From: JBGCEZ01 sp045106735
GTDB taxonomy: Bacteria > Planctomycetota > Phycisphaerae > Phycisphaerales > SM1A02
Reading direction: 5' to 3'
NCBI GenBank assembly: GCA_045106735.1
Contig: JBGCEZ010000008.1
Span: 1 to 59,104 of the forward strand
DNA: 59,104 nucleotides
Each line of letters opens with the position of its first letter. Position 1 is the stretch's first letter. The translations under genes were made by a program, and so were the position numbers. Shown piece by piece: positions 1 through 7,369 of the stretch. A model generated the notes under the pieces. That model worked only from the letters and a program-made list of their open reading frames with translations, was not told where the DNA came from and ran no database searches.

Positions 1-2009
1 GCTTCCGGCCGGAACGGCAGTTGACCTTCGACCCGCGTGGCGTCGGCCGCGGACGCCGCCTCAACGCATGCATCCAAGCGAGCGCGAAGATGATCGGCCG
101 GCGTGCTGATCAGGTCTTCGAGTGAGAGTCCGGCCGCCCCCGGCCACGGGTTGGATCCGTATTCCGTTTCGAGGCCGCGTTCCAGAATGCCCTCGACGGC
201 CAACTGCGACGCGTCAACGTCTTCGATCGAGACGCCACGCACGTGGTCGATCGGAAGCTCAACCGCCGAGTCGATTGCCAGCCACTGTCCGACCAGGTGA
301 TGAAATGAGCCGTCCCGTCCGGCTCGTTCCAAATCCGGAATGCCCGACGCATCGTCGGCGTCTTCGTCGACCATGAGTGCTCGCCAGGCCACTTGCAATT
401 CATCGTGCAGCCCTTGCAATTGGCGGTCGATCGCGTTGACGTCGCGTTCCGACTTGGGACGCGGATAGGTCTCGGAGAGTTCCTCAAGCTGCTTGCGCAC
501 GGCCATGTAGAGGTCGCGTTGGTCGCGCTTGACGTCGTGAATGACGGCGCAGAGATCGCCCAGTCCGACGTGCTGGAGGCGGTTCGCCACGACGTCGATC
601 GCGGTCCGCTTTTCGCAGACGAAGAGCACGCGTTCGCCGCGGGCCAGGTGGTCGCCAATGATGTTGGTGATCGTCTGGCTCTTGCCCGTTCCCGGAGGGC
701 CATGGACGACGAGCCCGCCCACTTCGCGGGCGAGCCGCACGGCGCGAGCCTGGCACGGGTCTGACAATTGCACGAACCGCTCTTCCGCGAACGATCGGCG
801 CCGGCGTTCGAGGCCCAGGGCTTCATCATCGGCCGCGGTCGCGACCGACGGGTTCACCGAGAGAAACGACTTCAGCGGTTCCTGGACCTCCGGCTCGGCC
901 ACGAGGTGTTGGGTGTCCCGCAGCAGCCCTTGATTCGACACGGGAAAGAGCCCGATGACCGCACTGTGCACGATCGCCCGCGGCTCACCCTCGGCGTTCC
1001 GCCCGGGGGCTGGCTGAAAATCGGTCAACGTCGGCGGATCGCCCTCGCCCCCGCCGTCGCCCTCGCTCTCGCCCTCGCCCTCGCCCTCGCCCCCGCCTCC
1101 GCCAGATGGCTCGGCCAGCGATGCCGGCGGTTCGAGTTCCAACGCCCGGCACACGTGCCCGACGATCTCCTGCAACTCGCGCCAGGGCTCGACGCCTTCA
1201 GCGTCGGAGAAGAGGTCCTCGGCCGACTGCCCCGTTTGCCGCTCCACCCACGAGAGGAGCGACTGGTTCGGGACGACGCGATCTTCACCGGAGTATCGGC
1301 AGGTCAACTCGACGACCGGCCGGACGCCGCTGGACACCTTGAGCTGCACCGGAACGAACGCGAGGGGCGCGAGCACCCGAGGGCCCCCGCCATTGGTGTG
1401 TCTCGGCAGATGGAGCAGCGGGAAGCCGACGTTCAGGACGTACACGCCGGTGTCTTCTTCGTAGGTCCGGGCTTCCTCGGCGATGTGCCGCAGCTTGCGA
1501 AGGACCGCTTGTTGCTTGGTCCACGCGCGCTCCATCGCCGCTCGACTCGGGCCACTCTTGGGTGGGTCGGCGTCGACCTCGGCTTCGTGCCGTCGGTCGG
1601 AGGCATCGCCCGTATCTGGTCCGGCATTCGGTCTCGTGCCCGGCTCGACAGGTGCATCACCCGTGCGCTCCGGGCCAGAGGGAGCGCTGCCACGCTCAGA
1701 ATCGACCGAATCGACGGGCGCCTCCCCGAACGCCGCCGGCGGATCAACCGGAGCATCGGCCCCGTGGCCACGCCCCGCATGCTTGGCCGGCGGGCGTTCG
1801 ATGGTGCCGGTGAGGCGCACCGTCCCCGCATCAGACATGAGGCCGGCGATGATGTCTTCCGGCCCCAGATCCCCGAGTGCGGCGAGTTCCGTCAGGTCCA
1901 AACGCTGCCGACTGTTCGCCGGGCGACAGTCGATGGACGGCCCGCGGGCGATGGCCGCGAAGAGGCGGTCCAACATCTGGGCCAACAATCCGGTTTCGCT
2001 CACACTCAT
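1..2009 (-). CDS. DUF4011-type superfamily-1 helicase/AAA ATPase, cut at its C-terminal end by the window edge
   Basis: About 669 residues are visible and the frame stays open to the left edge. Residues ~170-330 resemble the DUF4011 module that precedes AAA_11/AAA_12 helicase domains in large DNA-associated ATPases. A Walker A motif GPPGTGKS follows, with Lys ~443, then SQTITNIIGDHLA and a FVCEKRTAIDVVANRL segment typical of SF1 helicases. Residues ~60-140 are a low-complexity Pro/Asp/Glu linker, and a Gly-Glu repeat sits at 1058-1095. The ATG at 2009 is the first good in-frame start, but the frame stays open upstream and no strong SD is visible, so the N-terminus is uncertain. Proteins of this family occur in defence-related and stand-alone contexts; nothing here decides which. 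The remaining motifs (Walker B, any nuclease domain) lie outside the window. Confidence 0.8.
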   Translation of the reverse strand, partial: MSVSETGLLAQMLDRLFAAIARGPSIDCRPANSRQRLDLTELAALGDLGPEDIIAGLMSDAGTVRLTGTIERPPAKHAGRGHGADAPVDPPAAFGEAPVDSVDSERGSAPSGPERTGDAPVEPGTRPNAGPDTGDASDRRHEAEVDADPPKSGPSRAAMERAWTKQQAVLRKLRHIAEEARTYEEDTGVYVLNVGFPLLHLPRHTNGGGPRVLAPLAFVPVQLKVSSGVRPVVELTCRYSGEDRVVPNQSLLSWVERQTGQSAEDLFSDAEGVEPWRELQEIVGHVCRALELEPPASLAEPSGGGGGEGEGEGESEGDGGGEGDPPTLTDFQPAPGRNAEGEPRAIVHSAVIGLFPVSNQGLLRDTQHLVAEPEVQEPLKSFLSVNPSVATAADDEALGLERRRRSFAEERFVQLSDPCQARAVRLAREVGGLVVHGPPGTGKSQTITNIIGDHLARGERVLFVCEKRTAIDVVANRLQHVGLGDLCAVIHDVKRDQRDLYMAVRKQLEELSETYPRPKSERDVNAIDRQLQGLHDELQVAWRALMVDEDADDASGIPDLERAGRDGSFHHLVGQWLAIDSAVELPIDHVRGVSIEDVDASQLAVEGILERGLETEYGSNPWPGAAGLSLEDLISTPADHLRARLDACVEAASAADATRVEGQLPFRPE
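1058..1095. repeat. Hexanucleotide tandem repeat inside the helicase gene
   Basis: About six copies of a GCCCTC-like unit, read on the minus strand as alternating Gly and Glu. It sits between the DUF4011-like part and the ATPase core, so it is probably a flexible acidic linker. Copy number may be unstable by slippage. Confidence 0.75.
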
Positions 2010-2234
2010 GCACCACTGCCCCTGGTGGCCGGACGCAATTGGGTCCGGCTCGACGCACCCGTCCAACGCGCCCCGCCTCCAGGGGCTCGCTCGTTCGACG
2101 AGGGTCCGCGGGTCACCCCCCGGCCACGAGCAAGCGTACCGGCCGCGGTCCGGCGCGCCCGCCCCGGACCGCGGCAAACTGGCTCGATCCGCCAACTGGC
2201 CCGCCTCGCCGTGCTCGTACCCGAGGCTTGCCGG

Positions 2235-3968
2235 CTACGACCGGGATCGGAACGCGCGAGTTGTGGCGGTGGAAGACGGCCGACCTGTGTCCGACGCGCC
2301 CCGAACGGAGGCCGACGTCCCCACCCGCGACGCCGATCGCGCGAGCTCCAGCAAGTCGCCCACGATCGACTCGGCCGTCGGCCACCGTCCGGCCCCGCGA
2401 CCGCGGAGCGTCTCGACGCGGCCGTCGGCCCGTTCGATCACCAGCGCGTTCCACTCGTCCGGCAGGTCGTACAGCGGGTCGCCGGGCATGACCGACTCGA
2501 CCGCCACGTGGGCCGCGCCCGGCTCGAGCGTGGCGACTTGCCGCCAACGGCCGCCATCCGTCGCCCGGGACGCGACCACGGGCCACGGCGAACGGGTGGC
2601 CACGAGCGTCTCGGCGTTCCAGCCGGCGGCCCAGGCCAACACCCGCAGCTTGTCGAGTGCGTCCCGTCCGTCGAGATCGCGCTCGCAGTCCGCCTCGGCA
2701 AAGCCCAGACGCTGCGCGGTGTCGACCGCTACCGCCCGGGTGGACCCTTCGCGCATGCGTTCCAGCACAAAGTTTGCCGTGCCGTTCAGCACGCCGCGCA
2801 CGCGCCGGATCGCTGCCGCCCGCACGCGCTCGATCGCCGGCAACGCTCCACCCACACTCGCCGATGCCGTCCACCGTCCGCCGCCGGCCGCCGCCCACTC
2901 GTCCAACGCCGCCCCGTCTTGGGCCACCAACGTCTTGTTGGCCGTCACGAGATGTCGGCCCGAGACCAGCACGTCTCGCGCGAGAGTCCGGGCAACGTCC
3001 GTCCCGCCAATGGTCTCGACCACCACGTCCGCCGCGCCCAACGCTGGCCCAATCGACGTGTGGATCGGAACCTCCAGCCCAGCAAACTCGTTGGCCCGCT
3101 GGCGATCGCGCACCACCACCCCCGACAGTTCAAAGTGCTCCGGCAGCGCGAGCACCCGATTGATGACCCCACCACCGACCGTGCCCGGCCCGGCCACCAC
3201 GACCCGCAGGCGCCGCGGCTGGTCCGCCGCCGCATCCCATCGGCTGATCCCCGGTCCAATCTCGGTGGGACGCACGCCGTTCACGCGCCCGAGTTCGAAC
3301 GTCTGCCCCGCCTCGCCGGCGATCCGGGCCGCCTTGTGCTGGATGATCGACCCGTCCGTTTCCAGCGCGGCCTCGATGCTGCATCGGGCATAGCGCGGGG
3401 GCGGCGGTTTCGTCGACGACGGATCGGACGCGTACAAACCGTCAACGTCTTTGATCAAACGGCAGCGATCCGCCCCCAGTTCGCTGGCCACAAAGAGGGC
3501 ACTGAGATCCGATCCGCCGCGGCCCAAGGTCACCGTTCGGCCAGTGTGGTCGACGGCGACAAAGCCGGGCAGGACCACGACGCCATGGCGGCGGAGTTCT
3601 CCGAGTACCCGCGCTGCGTCCAGCCACGTCGGCCGCGCATCGAGTGGATCCCCCGACGCATGCAGCCCAGCCTCGCCCGGCGTCAGGACACTGGCCGGAA
3701 GACCCGCCCGGTCGAGGTGCGCCCCGAGCAGCGCGGCGGACGCTCCTTCCCCGCGAGCGAGTGTGGCTGCCACCGCCCACGGATCCGCGTCCGATCGGCA
3801 CGATCGGAGGAGGGCATCCGTCTGCCCCGCGAGCGCGGAGACCACCGCGACCACGCGCCATCCTTGCCGTCGCCAACGCTGCACCTCGTGCACCGCGACG
3901 CGGAGCCGGTCTTCATCCAGCAAGACCGACCCACCGAATTTCAACACGATCAGGCGCGAGCGAGACAC
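2235..3968 (-). CDS. thrA: Bifunctional aspartate kinase / homoserine dehydrogenase without ACT domains
   Basis: Fused enzyme (577 aa) for the first step (aspartate phosphorylation) and third step (aspartate semialdehyde to homoserine) of the aspartate pathway. Kinase half, residues 1-~240: KFGGSVL at 10-16, GRGGSDLSA at 149-157, KDVDGLYASDP at 173-183. Dehydrogenase half, ~253-577: GPGTVGGGV nucleotide-binding loop at 260-268, TANKTLVA ~342-349, NGTANF ~395-400, and EADCERDLDGRDALDK at 425-440 with the substrate-binding acidic residues and Lys. Classical ThrA is ~820 aa with two ACT domains between the halves; here only ~12 residues separate them, so no room remains for ACT domains. The GTG start at 3968 follows a near-perfect SD (AAGGAGGTG) and lies inside the last codons of the upstream trans-sulfuration gene, which implies translational coupling. 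It sits downstream of a SAM riboswitch. Confidence 0.93.
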   Translation of the reverse strand: MSRSRLIVLKFGGSVLLDEDRLRVAVHEVQRWRRQGWRVVAVVSALAGQTDALLRSCRSDADPWAVAATLARGEGASAALLGAHLDRAGLPASVLTPGEAGLHASGDPLDARPTWLDAARVLGELRRHGVVVLPGFVAVDHTGRTVTLGRGGSDLSALFVASELGADRCRLIKDVDGLYASDPSSTKPPPPRYARCSIEAALETDGSIIQHKAARIAGEAGQTFELGRVNGVRPTEIGPGISRWDAAADQPRRLRVVVAGPGTVGGGVINRVLALPEHFELSGVVVRDRQRANEFAGLEVPIHTSIGPALGAADVVVETIGGTDVARTLARDVLVSGRHLVTANKTLVAQDGAALDEWAAAGGGRWTASASVGGALPAIERVRAAAIRRVRGVLNGTANFVLERMREGSTRAVAVDTAQRLGFAEADCERDLDGRDALDKLRVLAWAAGWNAETLVATRSPWPVVASRATDGGRWRQVATLEPGAAHVAVESVMPGDPLYDLPDEWNALVIERADGRVETLRGRGAGRWPTAESIVGDLLELARSASRVGTSASVRGASDTGRPSSTATTRAFRSRS

Positions 3969-5425
3969 GGCTCCACCTCCTTCGCCGTCGATGCCGAGGC
4001 CGATGCGGTCGCCCGCCCCGGAGTCCCCGGTGAAGCCGTTCCCGATGAAGCCGCCTCTGAGAACGCCGTCCCCGATGCGGCCGTCACCGATGCGTCCGCC
4101 GCGCGATCGCCCGCTGCACCCGGCGTCCCGCCCGGCTCGATCGCCTTGCCTTCGACCGACGCCGCCGACGCCGCATCCAGCCCTCGCTGCAAGTCCGCGA
4201 CGATGCTCTCCACCGGCTCCAAGCCGACCGACAGCCGCAGCAGGCCGCCGGCAATCCCCGCTGCCTCGCGTTCGTCCGCCGGCACGTCGGCGTGGGTCAT
4301 GCTCGCGGGGTGCGTGATCAGCGTCTCCACCGATCCCACGTGTTCGACCAGCGTGCACCGCGTCAGCGCCGACACGAAACGCGTACCGCCGGCCACGTCG
4401 CCGTCGACTTCGAAGGACACGACCGCCCCGTCCCCGGCCGGATGCTGCCGGGCGGCGATCGCCCGGTTCTTGGCGTCGGCCCGCGACGGATGGTGCACCA
4501 CCCGCACGCCCGCCTGGCCGGCCAGCCAGGTCGCGATCTCGGCCGCCGCCGCGGACTGCGCGGCCAAGCGCAACGGCAACGTCTTGAGCCCGTTGATCGT
4601 CAGCCACGCATCGAAGGGCGTTTGGATCGCCCCGGTGCACTTGCGAATGAAGCGAATGCGATCCAGCACCGCCTCGTCCCGGGCCACGATTGCCCCGCCG
4701 AGGGCGATGGAGTGCCCGTCAATGAACTTGGTGGTTGAGTACACGCTGATGTCCGCCCCCAAATCCAGCGGCCGCTGCAGGGCGGCGGTCAGGAACGTGT
4801 TGTCGACGGCCAGCAACGCATCGTGGCCGTCCAAGGCTGCACGGCATGCGGCGATGTCGGTCAGTTCGAGGGTTGGGTTTGACGGCGTTTCCACGAACAC
4901 CAGCCGCGTTTCTGGCCGCAGCGCGTCGGCAATCTGGGTCGCGTCGTGGGAGTCCACGAACGTGCACGCCACGCCAAGATCGGGCAGCAATTGCTGGAGC
5001 AGCCGCGTCGTGCCGCCGTACACCGCCCGGCCACAGATCACGTGGTCGCCCGCTCGCAGCAGGGCGAGAAAGAGCGCCGATTCCGCCGCCAAACCGGTCG
5101 TGAAACAGGCCGCCGGCGGCGCGTCTTCGAGCGCGCCGAGGGCCGCCTCAAGCGTGGCCACCGTGGGGTTCGAGACGCGGGAGTACTGGTGATCGGGGTC
5201 GCTGCCGACGCCGTCGCGCACGAACGTGGACGACTGGACGATGGGGGCGAGCAGCGGCGCTCCGTCCCCGTGCCCACGTCCGATACTCGGGCAGATCAAG
5301 CGCGGGTCGGAAGGATGGATTCCGGCGTCAATGGCCATGTCGATGGCCACGTGGGGAGCCGCGCCGCTCCCCGCGTCAGTGGCCACGTCGGACGGCGAAC
5401 CGATGGAGTCAGTGAAACGTTCCAT
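3950..5425 (-). CDS. PLP-dependent trans-sulfuration enzyme (cystathionine gamma-synthase / O-acylhomoserine sulfhydrylase family)
   Basis: Cys/Met-metabolism PLP enzyme of 491 aa, expected to join a sulfur donor to an activated homoserine. Visible signatures: YSRVSNPTVATLEAALGALE near the cofactor pocket, VFVETPSNPTLELTDI, AVDNTFLTAALQRPLDLGAD, and the Schiff-base lysine in STTKFIDGH (Lys ~233). The motif around the lysine is intermediate, so MetB, MetZ/MetY and methionine gamma-lyase cannot be told apart by eye; the riboswitch and the downstream homoserine-forming enzyme favour a biosynthetic role. The last ~70 residues are an Ala/Ser/Thr low-complexity tail not normal for the family. Residues 1-~50 are also extra. 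The ATG at 5425 follows a GAGG displayed in a hairpin loop. The 3' end overlaps the next gene by 19 nt. Confidence 0.9.
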   Translation of the reverse strand: MERFTDSIGSPSDVATDAGSGAAPHVAIDMAIDAGIHPSDPRLICPSIGRGHGDGAPLLAPIVQSSTFVRDGVGSDPDHQYSRVSNPTVATLEAALGALEDAPPAACFTTGLAAESALFLALLRAGDHVICGRAVYGGTTRLLQQLLPDLGVACTFVDSHDATQIADALRPETRLVFVETPSNPTLELTDIAACRAALDGHDALLAVDNTFLTAALQRPLDLGADISVYSTTKFIDGHSIALGGAIVARDEAVLDRIRFIRKCTGAIQTPFDAWLTINGLKTLPLRLAAQSAAAAEIATWLAGQAGVRVVHHPSRADAKNRAIAARQHPAGDGAVVSFEVDGDVAGGTRFVSALTRCTLVEHVGSVETLITHPASMTHADVPADEREAAGIAGGLLRLSVGLEPVESIVADLQRGLDAASAASVEGKAIEPGGTPGAAGDRAADASVTAASGTAFSEAASSGTASPGTPGRATASASASTAKEVEPCLARA

Positions 5426-5446
5426 GCTGTGAACCTCATTCACAGC
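5426..5446 (-). promoter_or_regulatory. Hairpin presenting the Shine-Dalgarno in its loop
   Basis: Perfect 8-bp inverted repeat, GCTGTGAA and TTCACAGC, directly before the ATG at 5425. The 5-nt loop TGAGG holds the only SD-like sequence. This could be the translational output of the SAM riboswitch just upstream, or a constitutive SD-display hairpin. The structure is seen; the regulatory role is inferred. Confidence 0.6.
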
Positions 5447-5529
5447 ACCAAGCGCATCCAGTGTTGGCGTGGATCCGGGCCACATGGCCACGGTCGTTTT
5501 GACGAGCCCCGCCCGAAGGCGACCATCGT

Positions 5530-5637
5530 CCGCATCGTTCCCCACGCCGGGGCTGGTCTCGGCACCGTGGCCGGCGTTGTGCGCCGGCTCGGTTGCCGCC
5601 TGGGACCTTTGAGACATCCCAGGACTCTTGATGCAAG
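5530..5637 (-). promoter_or_regulatory. SAM riboswitch aptamer (SAM-I clan)
   Basis: Reads on the minus strand toward the trans-sulfuration gene. P1: GCATC (5634-5630) pairs with GATGC (5536-5532). The 5' core ATCAAGAG follows P1. P2: CCTGGGA with TCCCAGG (5617-5623 / 5599-5605). Then the conserved GGCAACC (5591-5597). P3: GCCGGCG with CGCCGGC (5570-5576 / 5582-5588). Then GGTGCC (5561-5566), GACCAGC, and P4 CCCC/GGGG before P1 closes. Core motifs and helix order match SAM-I, but P2 is short and lacks an obvious kink-turn, as in SAM-IV or SAM-I/IV types, so the subtype is open. About 105 nt separate it from the start codon. Confidence 0.85.
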
Positions 5638-5639
5638 TC

Positions 5640-5674
5640 GAGGCGAAGACTACCGAATGCGTTCGGCCGGTCAA
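5640..5674 (-). promoter_or_regulatory. Sigma-70-like promoter for the SAM-riboswitch operon
   Basis: On the minus strand TTGACC (5674-5669) is followed after 16 bp by TAGTCT (5652-5647). Transcription would begin near 5640, immediately before the aptamer. The -10 match is modest; the position relative to the riboswitch is the main support. Confidence 0.5.
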
Positions 5675-5920
5675 CCCCATGACGCAAAAATCTGTGCGGG
5701 CCTGCCCCGCCATCCCACGCCGGCCAACGCAGCCCTTCCCCCGTTCAGGCCATGGCCAGCGCCACGCTCGCTCCCCATCGCAAACGAAACAAGCCTCACG
5801 GTCCGACCCCGAATTCCACCCCGTCCAGGCTCCGGCCGGCCGCTGCCGGAGATCCGGCCGATGCCCCGACTTCCGCCGCTCTGCAACGCGTGCGGCCGGG
5901 AAACGCCCGGGAGGACGCAC

Positions 5921-7369
5921 ATGCCCGCAGCACGACCGATATCGATGACGGATCTCAGAATTCGCCGGACCATGCTCACCGGATTCATCGCCGGAACCGT
6001 CTTCGGAGTCGCGCCCGCCGCAACCGAGTCCCCGGCCTCCTCGATCCCCGTGACCGTCGCCGAGGCAAACCACACCGCGGATCCGTACGTGATCTGGATC
6101 GACGCGGATTTCAGCGTCGCGGCGCCGGCGGCCCACGCCATCGAAGCCGGCGTCCGCACTGCGCTGCACAGCAGCGGCAACACCTTGGCCGGACACCCCG
6201 TCATCGTCATGCCCGTCGACCACCATGGCAACGCGCGCCGCAGCCAGCGCAATCTTCAACGCGCGGCCGCCGACCCACGAACGATCGCCGTCATCGGCGG
6301 CATACATTCGCCGCCGCTGCTGGCAAATCAAGCACTCATCAACGCCGAGCAGCTCCTGCTTCTCAATCCATGGGCCGCCGCCGGTCCGATCACGCGGCCG
6401 GAGGGCGACGACAACTGGATCTATCGGCTGTCGATCGACGACGCATTGGCCGGCCCGTTCCTCGTGCAAGAAGCCATCCAACGCCACGGCGAGAAGCTTG
6501 TGCTCCTGGCCGAGGAAACCGGCTGGGGACGCTCCAACGAACGATCCATGGGCGACGCGTTCACCGCCGCTACGGGCCAATCGCTCGATGTGTTCACGTT
6601 CAGTTGGGACATCGGGCAACTGGAAGCGCAGGTACTCATCGACCGAGTCATCGCATCAGAGCCAGATGCGATCATCTACGTCGGCAACGTCAGTGATGCG
6701 GGGCCACTCTTCGGCCACATCGCCCGGCAGCCAGTCGACTCACGTCCCGCCATCGTCAGCCACTGGGGCATCACCAGTGGACGACTGCACGATGCGGCCG
6801 ACGCCGATGAACTCGATGCCCTCGACCTTACGTTCTTGCAGACGCGCTGGCGCTACGCTCCGGAGAATCCGGCGTGCGCTTTCGAAGCGGCGTGGGCGAT
6901 CGCCCGCGAACACGTCCTGGAGACTCCAGTCGTGCACCCGCAAGACCTCGGCCCACCCACGGGATTTGTGCACGCGTACGACATCACGAAGTTGCTCTTG
7001 GCCGCCGCCGAACAATCGGCTGTCGATCAGACGCCATCCGGCCGGGGACAGACGGATCGCCCGCACGTCCGGAACGCTCTGCAAAATCTCCATCGTCCGG
7101 TGAAGGGCATTCTCAAAACATATGACCGGCCGTTCCGGCCCTGGTCGCTCGATCAGTCAGCGAGTCCCGACCGATGCGGACACGAAGCGCTGTCCAAAGC
7201 GGACTACACGCTCGGCCGCTTCGACGTCCAACAACGGATCGTCATCGACGGCACCCCTCGGAACACCACGACGGATCAACGCTCGATTCCGGGCCAACCC
7301 GCGCCCGCCAGTCCGGCGACCGCAACTGCAACCGCCAACGCGAACACGCCGGCGGACCCTCGCCGTTGA
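5921..7369 (+). CDS. Periplasmic ligand-binding protein (branched-chain amino-acid/Leu-binding type) coupled to a histidine kinase
   Basis: 482 aa, with a basic start, a hydrophobic stretch at ~18-34 and an APAAT cleavage-like site, so exported. The mature part has the type-1 periplasmic-binding fold pattern: ADPRTIAVIGGIHSP with LLLLNPWAAAG, a GEKLVLLAEETGWGRS strand-loop and EPDAIIYVGNVSDAGPLFGHI, as in Leu/Ile/Val-binding and receptor-family ligand-binding proteins. The last ~90 residues are a poorly conserved Thr/Ala/Asn-rich tail. The ATG at 5921 has a strong SD (GGAGGA). No ABC permease or ATPase follows. Instead its TGA overlaps the ATG of a hybrid sensor kinase, so it probably senses a small molecule and reports to that kinase, as LuxP does for LuxQ. 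The ligand is unknown. Confidence 0.75.
   Translation: MPAARPISMTDLRIRRTMLTGFIAGTVFGVAPAATESPASSIPVTVAEANHTADPYVIWIDADFSVAAPAAHAIEAGVRTALHSSGNTLAGHPVIVMPVDHHGNARRSQRNLQRAAADPRTIAVIGGIHSPPLLANQALINAEQLLLLNPWAAAGPITRPEGDDNWIYRLSIDDALAGPFLVQEAIQRHGEKLVLLAEETGWGRSNERSMGDAFTAATGQSLDVFTFSWDIGQLEAQVLIDRVIASEPDAIIYVGNVSDAGPLFGHIARQPVDSRPAIVSHWGITSGRLHDAADADELDALDLTFLQTRWRYAPENPACAFEAAWAIAREHVLETPVVHPQDLGPPTGFVHAYDITKLLLAAAEQSAVDQTPSGRGQTDRPHVRNALQNLHRPVKGILKTYDRPFRPWSLDQSASPDRCGHEALSKADYTLGRFDVQQRIVIDGTPRNTTTDQRSIPGQPAPASPATATATANANTPADPRR

Noticed and set aside
768..5192. A 1474-codon open frame on the plus strand
   Set aside because: Antisense shadow of three recognised minus-strand genes (helicase, thrA, trans-sulfuration enzyme). 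Its translation is Arg/Pro-rich with no domains. Long antisense frames are expected at this GC content.
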